Below are positions 23,986-32,012 of a stretch of DNA of 37,671 bases, piece after piece. Below the pieces are notes generated by a model. The model saw nothing but the letters and a program-made list of their open reading frames with translations, ran no database searches and was not told where the DNA came from. Each line of letters begins with the position of its first letter. Position 1 is the first letter of the stretch. Both the position numbers and the translations under genes were made by a program. Origin of the DNA: Leptospiraceae bacterium (lineage in GTDB: Bacteria > Spirochaetota > Leptospiria > Leptospirales > Leptonemataceae); contig JAGRNA010000006.1 in NCBI GenBank assembly GCA_020441005.1, forward strand, positions 1 to 37,671, given 5' to 3'.

Positions 23986-26523
23986 TCAAAAATCTTCGCT
24001 ATAGACATCGGTCTCTTTACGAATCACCTGATTCTTATGCTGCACATTGCTGGCATCGTTTTCGCTTTCATACACGGACAAGGGACTTTTAGAGTCCCTG
24101 GGTTGTGTACCCGGTAAAAACATTTCAACCATTCTGTTGGCACAGCCCGCAGTCGGCAGCGCGCCCGTGTCCGCACAGATTTCCAGATTCACCAATTTTA
24201 TATCCGCAGAAAAACGAAAGCTGCGATTCGGTTCCGTGCGCATGGCGGCGGTCATGTAACGGCCCCAAATTGGCGCCGCCAGACCGCCCCCGGTTGCCCC
24301 ATAGCCCAGGCTGACCGGTTTATCATACCCAAGGTAGAGCGCTGTCACCAGACCCGGAGTAAATCCCACAAACCAGGCGTTGGTATTTCGATTGGTTGTA
24401 CCGGTTTTACCGGCCACAGCATTGCCTGGCAATCGGGCTGCCTGACCAGTACCGGCTTGCACCACGTCTTCCAGCATGGAAACCATAATGCGTGCCGTTG
24501 CCGGCGCAATCAGCTGACGACTGGCAAGTTGCGCATGCTTTTTGCGGAAGTCCATGACTAACTGATCTTTGTTTTGTTCCGTTATGTGCGTTACTAGCCA
24601 GGGGTGCACTTCCTTGCCTCCGGAGGCAAAGACCGCATAAGCCCGAGCCATCTCAAGCGGGCTGACTCCAAAACTGCCCAGGGCCACTGCTGCTTCCCTG
24701 GGTAAATGGCGCGCACCACGACTGCGGCTTTCCAGGCCCAGCATTTTTTCGACGGTTGGATTAATGTTGCCCGGACCGCAATTTTTATACACCTGCACAG
24801 CCACCGAATTCTTGGATTTGGTCAATGCAGTCCGCAGACGCATCCAGCCGTCATAGCTGTGCGAATAGTTTTCCGGCGCATATTCTGTCAGGTCTCGATT
24901 GACAAAATGGACCGGCGCATCTTCTATCATAGTAGCCGGAGTGAGCACAAATTCTGATCGGGGATTACGACCGCTATAGTCCATGCAAGCCGAATACACC
25001 AGCGGCTTGAAAGAACTGCCCGGTTGCCTGAGGGCGCTTTCAAAACGCATCAGTTGATTACGCGAGGCAAAACCCGAGCCGCCAATGATCGCTGTGATTT
25101 CCCCGCTCACCGGTCGCAGACTGACAAGCGCTCCTTCAACCTTTTGTTCTTCCTCGACAAACTTTTCTCCGTACGATTGGTAATACTCATATACCCGGTT
25201 TGTGCGACTGGACCCGATCAGATAGTCCAGAGCAGCCGCTTCATCCATGGTTTCATTGACAAAATCACGCAACAGGCGACGTTGATTGCGAGTAATCCTG
25301 GTGTTTTCGCCAGCGACAGGAAATAACAGACGATTCATGCGCCGCAGCCCGTCAAATTCATCATAAAAAAGATCAAAGCGCTCAAAGGGTCGGCGATGAC
25401 GCCGTTCGCTTTGCTTTCTTAAATACTCGATGAACTTTTCTTCCGCCGCGCTTTGATGCTCATCCACAATCGTTGTATAAATGCGCAGACCGCCCGTCAA
25501 TAATCGTTGCGGTGTAATATGCTGCAATACCAGACTACGGATATATTCCGTCACATAGGGATGCTGATTGATGCGTTGATTGCGAGCGCTGTCCCACGGG
25601 GAACGATTCAATTGACGGTAATAGTTCTGCTCCAGGTCGTTCCACGCCCCTTCTGCCGCGCTGATATTGAGATCGCCGTTTTCAATTAATTTCCGGAAGG
25701 TCACTTGCACCTTTTGGCGCGACTCATTGATATTGCGCAGCGGACTGAAATCCCGCGGACGGGTCGTAAGAGAAGACAGCAAGGCCGCCTCCCCCCAGGT
25801 CAGGTCAGTCCAGGATTTATTGAAGTAAAACTGACTGGCTGATTCAACCCCGTTGGCACCATGTCCCAGATGCACTTCATTTAGATATGTTTCCAATATA
25901 CGCGCTTTACTAAATCGTATTTCCAGCAGAAGGGCATACCAGGCCTCCCGCAATTTGCGTAAAAAACTGCGCTCCTGACTTAGAAAGCGCAAGCGGGCCA
26001 CCTGTTGCGAGATTGTACTGGCGCCTTCACGGATTCGGCCAGCCTGCAAATTTACCAGGGCAGCCCGGCCAATGCCCTGTAAATCTACCCCGATGTGATG
26101 GCGAAACTGCGTATCTTCAGCTGCAATAAAGCACTTGGCCACCTTGTTTTGCAGGGCACCCTCAGGGTTATCAGCCAGATGGATGACCCGCCGGCCCTGG
26201 CGGTAAAACTCGGCTATGGTAATAAACTCATTGCGCGCATTGGACCATGCCAACACTTCAGAGGCCTGATCATAACCGCTATCATTCCAGACGCGCCAGA
26301 TATCCAGCGGATGGCCGGCCAGCAAGGCCAGCGCGGACAGCGCCAGCAAAGACAGCCAAAGCAAAGAGCGCGACAGGTACTGCAGATCGCTTGTTTGATC
26401 AAATCTGCGGATCCACACGGCTTGCCAGGCCCGCCCAAGGATTCTCAGGGGGATCCCGGACCGGCCTGGCTGATGAAACAGGCTGCTCCGATACTGATGA
26501 TAGATATTCTCTCTGGATTTCAT
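23986..26523 (-). CDS. Class A penicillin-binding protein (transglycosylase/transpeptidase)
   Basis: 845 aa. A cytoplasmic basic N-terminus, a membrane helix at about 49-69, then a GT51 domain (AAEDTQFRHHIG with E136; EGASTISQQVARLRFL). The transpeptidase has SSFK (S503, K506), SKN (S570-N572) and KTGTT (K706). It polymerises lipid II and cross-links peptidoglycan in the periplasm. The segment between the two domains (about 300-470) is longer and more basic/acidic than in short PBPs. It probably includes an added subdomain. The C-terminal tail after 790 is charged and low in structure. The 172 bases down to the cfpA start hold no clear hairpin terminator. I do not distinguish PBP1A from other class A types. 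Confidence 0.95.
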   Translation of the reverse strand: MKSRENIYHQYRSSLFHQPGRSGIPLRILGRAWQAVWIRRFDQTSDLQYLSRSLLWLSLLALSALALLAGHPLDIWRVWNDSGYDQASEVLAWSNARNEFITIAEFYRQGRRVIHLADNPEGALQNKVAKCFIAAEDTQFRHHIGVDLQGIGRAALVNLQAGRIREGASTISQQVARLRFLSQERSFLRKLREAWYALLLEIRFSKARILETYLNEVHLGHGANGVESASQFYFNKSWTDLTWGEAALLSSLTTRPRDFSPLRNINESRQKVQVTFRKLIENGDLNISAAEGAWNDLEQNYYRQLNRSPWDSARNQRINQHPYVTEYIRSLVLQHITPQRLLTGGLRIYTTIVDEHQSAAEEKFIEYLRKQSERRHRRPFERFDLFYDEFDGLRRMNRLLFPVAGENTRITRNQRRLLRDFVNETMDEAAALDYLIGSSRTNRVYEYYQSYGEKFVEEEQKVEGALVSLRPVSGEITAIIGGSGFASRNQLMRFESALRQPGSSFKPLVYSACMDYSGRNPRSEFVLTPATMIEDAPVHFVNRDLTEYAPENYSHSYDGWMRLRTALTKSKNSVAVQVYKNCGPGNINPTVEKMLGLESRSRGARHLPREAAVALGSFGVSPLEMARAYAVFASGGKEVHPWLVTHITEQNKDQLVMDFRKKHAQLASRQLIAPATARIMVSMLEDVVQAGTGQAARLPGNAVAGKTGTTNRNTNAWFVGFTPGLVTALYLGYDKPVSLGYGATGGGLAAPIWGRYMTAAMRTEPNRSFRFSADIKLVNLEICADTGALPTAGCANRMVEMFLPGTQPRDSKSPLSVYESENDASNVQHKNQVIRKETDVYSEDF

Positions 26524-26780
26524 TGCATTCCCGCAAACTGCGTCTCTCGTACGAGACGACCACCTTGAACACGCCCGGGCAGCGAAGCACCATATTTACC
26601 GTTTGATCGATCAGGGCACCCTGTGGTTTTTTGCCATCCGCTTGCCTGCTCTGCCTGGATCACCGCGCTGCTAACACACCGGATCAAATCCGTTTTGGAC
26701 AGCATGTTCTGTATCCGACCTGGCACCATTGCAGACTGCCCCAATCTGCGGATGAAAAGGCAACCGTCAAGCAGAATGAA

Positions 26781-28115
26781 TCAGGCCGGTTGAAAGGGAA
26801 ATCCATGTCCTTGAAAGTATCGCCAGTAACAAATCCCTAAAAACAACCAGCCCGGGAACTGCGCCAGCAGGCTGCCCCAGGCTGCCCCGGTAATGCCAAA
26901 CCAGTAATAACCGCAGGCGACCAGAATCAAGCCCCCAATCATGCGCACGGCGGATTCCATGGCAATCAGGCGCGGCTGGTCCAGGGCAAAGAGCGCAATC
27001 CCGAAGGGGGCCGCATAAATCCGCAACACGAATCCGGGGTACAGAATATAAAAAACAGACAAGGATGCGCGGTACTCATCGCCATAAAAGGCCAGGATAA
27101 ACCAGGGGATCAGCACCAGTCCTGGCACAAACATAATCGCCCCGGGCAGCAGAAAACGAAAAATGCGCCGAAACAATTCCTGAAATTCCTGTTGCTGTTT
27201 TAATCGTGAAAAGCGGGTCATTAAAAACGAGCTCATCGTAGTTAGTACGATCATAAAGGCCTGCATCGGCAATCGGGCAGCGTTGTAAATTGCGGCCTGC
27301 TCGGAATGATTGATGATTAGCATCTCCATCCAGTCCGAGCAAATCGCCATGAAGGCCGCAAACAGGATCCAGATGTTATACTGCAACAATTTGGCCACCC
27401 ATGGTCGCCAGGTAGCTCGTCCGGCTCTTTGTAAAAAAAAACGAGCCGGAAAAATCATAAAAAATAGTAGTATGGCAATCCACGGGCCGGCCATAAAAGC
27501 ATATAAAACATGCTCATGGCTGACAACCGTACCGTGAAACAATCCGGCGAGCAAGACCAGCCGAATGATACCGACGGTCGGCACCCAAAAAAAGATACGC
27601 CCGAAATCTTCATGAGCCACTAATACAGAATCCAGCCAGGTAAAAACAGACATACCCAGTCCGCCTAAAAAAATCAGCCATATAATCGACAGCGCATCGG
27701 CACTCAAAATGAGGAAGCCAAAACTCGTCGCCGGCATGTAGCGTTGCGCAAGGGTAGCCGCCAAAGTATAGGCCAACAAAGGCAATCCCAGCAGCGCCAC
27801 AGTATACAGTTTTAACTGAATGGATGCTCGCACAATCGCCCGTACGGACTGACGATCAGCGGACTGGATCGCCGGCGCAAGGAATCGGACAACTGAATTG
27901 GTCAGACCGGCCTCCAGGATGGCCTGCAGTATAATGATGGCCGAGAAGGAGCGACCATAGATGCCATGGCTTTCTATGGACAGACTGCGTGTGGCGATGA
28001 GGGAAAAAGCCAGCGACAGGACCGGTCCCGACATACGCGCCGAAAAAAGCAAGCCCAGTCGAAAGTGCTTCTGGGACTGCAAGCGTCCAAGCCAGTTCTC
28101 TCTGATTGCATTCAT
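26781..28115 (-). CDS. Polysaccharide flippase-like membrane protein (Wzx/MOP type)
   Basis: 444 aa, about twelve membrane helices. The opening GLLFSARMSGPVLSLAFSLIATRSLS with a following YGRSFSAIIILQAILEAGLTNSVVRFLAP is the usual start of Wzx-like O-antigen/polysaccharide transporters. These flip lipid-linked sugars across the inner membrane. The end of the protein is aromatic-rich. It is the last gene of a five-gene minus-strand run, 40 bases after the GlpX-like gene. No glycosyltransferase is nearby, so the substrate is unknown. The 257 bases between this operon's end side and the upstream PBP gene (26524-26780) hold nothing I can name. Confidence 0.82.
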   Translation of the reverse strand: MNAIRENWLGRLQSQKHFRLGLLFSARMSGPVLSLAFSLIATRSLSIESHGIYGRSFSAIIILQAILEAGLTNSVVRFLAPAIQSADRQSVRAIVRASIQLKLYTVALLGLPLLAYTLAATLAQRYMPATSFGFLILSADALSIIWLIFLGGLGMSVFTWLDSVLVAHEDFGRIFFWVPTVGIIRLVLLAGLFHGTVVSHEHVLYAFMAGPWIAILLFFMIFPARFFLQRAGRATWRPWVAKLLQYNIWILFAAFMAICSDWMEMLIINHSEQAAIYNAARLPMQAFMIVLTTMSSFLMTRFSRLKQQQEFQELFRRIFRFLLPGAIMFVPGLVLIPWFILAFYGDEYRASLSVFYILYPGFVLRIYAAPFGIALFALDQPRLIAMESAVRMIGGLILVACGYYWFGITGAAWGSLLAQFPGWLFLGICYWRYFQGHGFPFQPA

Positions 28116-28155
28116 CGGTAGCAGTTAATCAGTAGCCCCGCCAAACCCTGCCAGC

Positions 28156-29145
28156 TCACAGAGTCTGGATGTCCACCAGGTCTCCATCGATATGAACCAA
28201 TAGCACGGGCCGCTCCTGCTTCCAAAACAGGCTATGCACACGGAATTGATGTTTGCGCGACCAGCTAAGCGCTTCAACTCCCCGCAACCAGGAGGATCCA
28301 TGAATACCGGACATCACGAGCACACCGGCCCCATGCACCAGATCACGGGCATGCAGAATGCGACCTTCCAGATTCAGTTCGCGCGTCTCGCGCGCTGATA
28401 CATCATCATGGGGCGCCATGCGGGCCATGAATCCGCATCCAGCCTGGCGAGCCATGAATGCCAGAATCAAGGCTTCGGGTGCCCCGAAAATGCCCCACAG
28501 CAAATGTGTCCGTTGACTGCGTCCGGCAATCAATTCATAACCGGCCGATATGCTGCCTGATTCAATCAGACTGACACCGGCTCCCAATGCGCGGATTTGG
28601 GCAATCAGTTCCTTGTGGCGGGGCCTGTTTTGCACAACGACTACCAGATCGGCCACGCGCAGATGCAATGCTTGGGCTGTGTATTCCAGAACCTGGGCAA
28701 CCGGAGTATCCAGATCAATTTTATCCTGTAACAGGTGCGCTGCAGATGGCGGTAGCAGCATTTGTTGCATATAGGTACCCGGCAATAGCTGCACATGATC
28801 TTGCTCGATCGCCAGCAGGACTGACATGGAATCTGGCAAGCCCCGGGCAAAATTTGTGGTACATTCCAGGGGATCCACCACCAGATCAATGACCGGCGAT
28901 TCCAGATTATGCTTCTGCAAACCCAGATGTTCGCCGCTATACAGCATCGGAGCCTGGTCCTTGCCGCCCTCACCCAGGACCACTCGAAAATGCCAGGGCA
29001 ATTCTTCCAGGCCGGCGCGCATGGCGTCCACTGCCAGCTGATCAGCGCCGTCCTTGTTATTGCGCCCGGACAAGGGCATGACCCGCCTGGCAGTCGCCTC
29101 GGTAACCCGGGCCAGTTCGGTATCTGGAAATGAGTTCAAAGCCAA
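28156..29145 (-). CDS. glpX: Divergent class II fructose-1,6-bisphosphatase (GlpX-like)
   Basis: About 329 aa from TTG at 29145, with AGGAG four bases upstream; the open frame runs further, but only inside the previous gene. It aligns along its whole length with GlpX (336 aa in E. coli). All five expected metal ligands are present: D35, E59 in GEG, D91 and E94 in DPLECT, and E224 in GAPE. Several substrate-pocket positions differ: GEGEIDEAPML is GEGGKDQAPML, DPIEGT is DPLECT, and the DGD motif that holds the sugar is SGS (S196, S198). Metal-dependent phosphatase chemistry should persist, but the substrate may not be fructose or sedoheptulose bisphosphate. Family residue roles are from memory of E. 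coli GlpX. Confidence 0.82.
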   Translation of the reverse strand: MALNSFPDTELARVTEATARRVMPLSGRNNKDGADQLAVDAMRAGLEELPWHFRVVLGEGGKDQAPMLYSGEHLGLQKHNLESPVIDLVVDPLECTTNFARGLPDSMSVLLAIEQDHVQLLPGTYMQQMLLPPSAAHLLQDKIDLDTPVAQVLEYTAQALHLRVADLVVVVQNRPRHKELIAQIRALGAGVSLIESGSISAGYELIAGRSQRTHLLWGIFGAPEALILAFMARQAGCGFMARMAPHDDVSARETRELNLEGRILHARDLVHGAGVLVMSGIHGSSWLRGVEALSWSRKHQFRVHSLFWKQERPVLLVHIDGDLVDIQTL

Positions 29146-29146
29146 T

Positions 29147-29794
29147 CTACTCCTGCCTTTTTTGCCAGACGATGATTTGCTCTCCGATGAAAAAACCAAA
29201 GGATGAACAGCGTTCCTGCTCCAGCATGGTTGCGGGGGCCCCATCCAGCTGCAACAGTTTCCAGCGACAGGCGACTTTGCGATGCTCGTCGAGCGGTAAA
29301 ATCCGGCTGCACTCACCGGTAGCAGCCCGACCCACAATGGTAAGATCACATTGGCCGCGCCGATCCGTCAGTTGCAGCCGATCCGGTTTGTCACGGGGAT
29401 GGGCAACATTCCAGGCAAACTGGTCTTCCAGGTCGCGTTGTGCATAATTAAAATGAATGCGGTCCTGACAAACACCCTGTCGCCCTGCCTGTGCCGTCTG
29501 GCATTGCCTGGCAATGGAACCGCTTTCGCGCAGGTTTCCATTGCGATCCCGCAGGAGAATCCGGCCAGTCAGATCTGAATTATGAAACCAGTTCAGGGGC
29601 ATAAAAATGGGTCCATGCTTCTGATCCAGGGTAATATCATTTTGGTCGCAAGCACAGGCCAGGGTCAACAGTATGCCCAGCAATAGTAATCGCCCCCTCC
29701 GGCGATGGAATCCCGATCGAGCATGTTTGCCGGTGAGAACCGGGGGGACGAGTGGGCGGCGCATCGGGAAACTCACAGGAAACAGTTGTCGCAA
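29147..29794 (-). CDS. Putative lipoprotein, unknown function
   Basis: 215 aa. A basic N-terminus (HRRRGR) leads to a hydrophobic stretch LLLLGILLTLACAC, with C47 or C49 as the likely lipidated residue under spirochaete rules. An in-frame ATG at 29764 is another possible start. The mature part is rich in Cys, Arg and Gln (CQTAQAGRQGVCQ, QCDLTIVG, GECSRILPL, VACRWKLL). It looks like a small periplasmic strand-rich domain with disulphides, family unknown. It abuts the GlpX-like start with one base between stop and start, so they are co-translated. Confidence 0.7.
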   Translation of the reverse strand: MRQLFPVSFPMRRPLVPPVLTGKHARSGFHRRRGRLLLLGILLTLACACDQNDITLDQKHGPIFMPLNWFHNSDLTGRILLRDRNGNLRESGSIARQCQTAQAGRQGVCQDRIHFNYAQRDLEDQFAWNVAHPRDKPDRLQLTDRRGQCDLTIVGRAATGECSRILPLDEHRKVACRWKLLQLDGAPATMLEQERCSSFGFFIGEQIIVWQKRQE

Positions 29795-29825
29795 GCCGGC
29801 TCAAATGTCCACTGAAATGCTTTCT

Positions 29826-30239
29826 TTACTCCCTGTGAGCCCGCTTTGTCGCCAGGGATCGGATGATGGCTATCATTACGAACAGCCACCCGGCAAGGAG
29901 CAGTGTACCCCCCAGCGGGGTCAGCAAGGACCAGATCCCCAAACGAACGAAGGATAGCACATACAGACTACCACAAAAAAACAGGATTCCGGCGGCAAAC
30001 AGTCGACCAGCCCATTCCAGCAGAGCTGATTGCGGTAAAAACTGAATGAGTACGCCGACCAATATCAAGGCCAGGCTATGCCACATCTGATAACGAACAG
30101 CCAGCTGATAGACCATTTGGCCCCGATCGTCCAGAACCGCCTGCAGGGCGTGCGCACCAAAAGCGCCCAATGCGACGGTGAAAAAACCGCCCAGCGCCCC
30201 CAGCAGGATATACAGCATTGATCGGGAATTGAGTTCCAT
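29826..30239 (-). CDS. DUF423 family membrane protein
   Basis: 137 aa from ATG at 30239; a start at 30218 is also possible, and the open frame reaches 30278. Four membrane helices. The opening LGALGGFFTVALGAFGAHAL and the segment YQLAVRYQMWHSLALILVG are the conserved parts of DUF423 (YgdD-like) proteins, and GTLLLAGWL closes it as usual. Function unknown in all bacteria known to me. It sits between a TPR gene and a lipoprotein gene, in what looks like one transcript. Confidence 0.9.
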   Translation of the reverse strand: MELNSRSMLYILLGALGGFFTVALGAFGAHALQAVLDDRGQMVYQLAVRYQMWHSLALILVGVLIQFLPQSALLEWAGRLFAAGILFFCGSLYVLSFVRLGIWSLLTPLGGTLLLAGWLFVMIAIIRSLATKRAHRE

Positions 30240-30286
30240 AAACTGCACTACGGGAGGCAACCCGGCACAGCATGGCAAGCAGTTTT

Positions 30287-31948
30287 CTAATCGTCGAGCA
30301 GGCTGATCCGGTCGCGAGCCAGGTGCAAGGTCGGATCCAGATCCAGCGCCTGACGATACAACTCCAGGGCCTCATCTTTGGATCCCAGGCGCTCCTGAAT
30401 GGATGCCAGGTTATACATCAGTCGGGACTGTCCCGGATAGCGTTTCAACAGACCCTGATAGATCTGCAGGGCTGTTTGCGCATCCCCGCGTTCCAGAGCA
30501 AGTTCAGCCCGGACATGGGACTGTTCCAGACTCAGCGCCGGACCGCTACCCAAAAAGCAATTCGCTGTGCCGGTGAAGCCTTGTTCCCAGGCGCTGAGAC
30601 CCAGCCAGATGCGGATGGCAACCACCCTGCCAGCCAGTGCCTGTAGCACGGGCCACACGGCCTGCACTTGCGGGCGGTCCTGGTATTGTCTGAATTTGTC
30701 TTCCAGGCCAGCAAAAAGGAAAGCCAGCCGTTCACTGTTTACCGCCTGCCCTTTCAGGGGTGATCGGGGCAACAGGCTATCAAACAATCGAAAGGACTGT
30801 TGAATCTGACGGGGCCGATCGGCATGCAGCAGGCCCAGCAAGGCCGGATAATCAAACAGATCGCCCAGCTGACTGGCGCTGACCGTAAACCCGGATTCCA
30901 GAGCACTGCGAATGTATTCTTGAAACAAACTCATGCGCGATTGATCCACAGGTACATGTCGTACGCTGTGATTTTGTTCCAATTGGGCCAGGATCGTATC
31001 CATCCGGCTGAACTGACCCAGAGCGGCAATAGCGAACACCGCGTCGTACCAGTTGCGCCGCCGCGGATAGCGCTCGAATTGACTCAGGCGGCGCAGAAAA
31101 GGCAGATAACGACCATTGATTAAGTATTGTTGCAGGACCAGGTCAGCCAGGTGCGAGCGATAGCCAAAGAGGCGCAAATGCTTTAACAATAATCTTTGGG
31201 CCCGGAACAAACGACCCCGCGCGAGTAAACTGGCGTACACATCCAGTAATTCATCTTCTTCTATGGGCGGATTTTTGCTGCGCTTGCGCAGCAATATGGC
31301 CTCACTGGTCTCGTCTTGTTGAAAAATCGCCTCAAACCACAGCAGTCTTTTGACCGCTGGCAGCGCCTGGGTGGGGTCTGTTGCTGTGACGCCGCCAGGC
31401 TCCCGGGAATGCACGGCGGGTACACCGGTTTGTTCTAACAAAAGAGTAAAAACCGGATCCGTGCCCCGGACTTGCCCGGCCCAATAGGCAGCGCGCGCTA
31501 TTTCCCCCTGCACGGCAGCCAGTATACAGCTGACCTGTAAGATCACATCTGACTGGCGATGGCGGATACGGCCGGACTGAATTAAATCGCTAATGGTAAA
31601 AAGCCAGGTATGTCGAAAACGCCAGATGGCATACAAAGCCAGAGCAGTGATAGACTGTTCGTCCTCCCGCCGCAAGTCCGCCTGACGACATTGCAACACT
31701 GCACTTTGATACAACTCCTGAAAAAAAACGTCTGCCTGGCGATGGGCACCAAAATGACTGACCCACTCAGGCCGCCACAGAACAAATGGATAGGTATCTA
31801 CAACCGGATAATTGCCTGGTCCGGGACGGAACACACGATCAATGCGGATCTGATCGTGAACCATGGGTGCAAAATGACGCTCAAAGCGCTTGCGAAAATA
31901 AAGCCAGGTGGCCTCGGTAGATGATTGGTGGACAGGTTTTGTCTGCAT
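30287..31948 (-). CDS. TPR-containing protein, first gene of its operon
   Basis: 553 aa, no signal peptide. The C-terminal 100 residues contain two clear tetratricopeptide repeats (GDAQTALQIYQGLLKRYPG and GSKDEALELYRQALDLDPT). The long N-terminal part is helical and Arg/Leu/Gln-rich, likely more diverged helical repeats. TPR domains mediate protein contacts; the partner is unknown. It begins a minus-strand run with DUF423, lipoprotein, GlpX-like and flippase genes. It faces the divergent lytic transglycosylase gene across a short gap where both promoters would have to fit. Confidence 0.82.
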   Translation of the reverse strand: MQTKPVHQSSTEATWLYFRKRFERHFAPMVHDQIRIDRVFRPGPGNYPVVDTYPFVLWRPEWVSHFGAHRQADVFFQELYQSAVLQCRQADLRREDEQSITALALYAIWRFRHTWLFTISDLIQSGRIRHRQSDVILQVSCILAAVQGEIARAAYWAGQVRGTDPVFTLLLEQTGVPAVHSREPGGVTATDPTQALPAVKRLLWFEAIFQQDETSEAILLRKRSKNPPIEEDELLDVYASLLARGRLFRAQRLLLKHLRLFGYRSHLADLVLQQYLINGRYLPFLRRLSQFERYPRRRNWYDAVFAIAALGQFSRMDTILAQLEQNHSVRHVPVDQSRMSLFQEYIRSALESGFTVSASQLGDLFDYPALLGLLHADRPRQIQQSFRLFDSLLPRSPLKGQAVNSERLAFLFAGLEDKFRQYQDRPQVQAVWPVLQALAGRVVAIRIWLGLSAWEQGFTGTANCFLGSGPALSLEQSHVRAELALERGDAQTALQIYQGLLKRYPGQSRLMYNLASIQERLGSKDEALELYRQALDLDPTLHLARDRISLLDD

Positions 31949-32012
31949 GACTTTATTGGCCGGGTGCTAAAAAGTGATCCTTGGCAGTGGCTTCCTTGAC
32001 GAGATTATTTCT

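Noticed and set aside
29146..29349. 68-codon upstream extension of the GlpX-like frame
   Set aside because: It overlaps the lipoprotein gene in another frame. GlpX homology starts only at the TTG at 29145, which has its own AGGAG.
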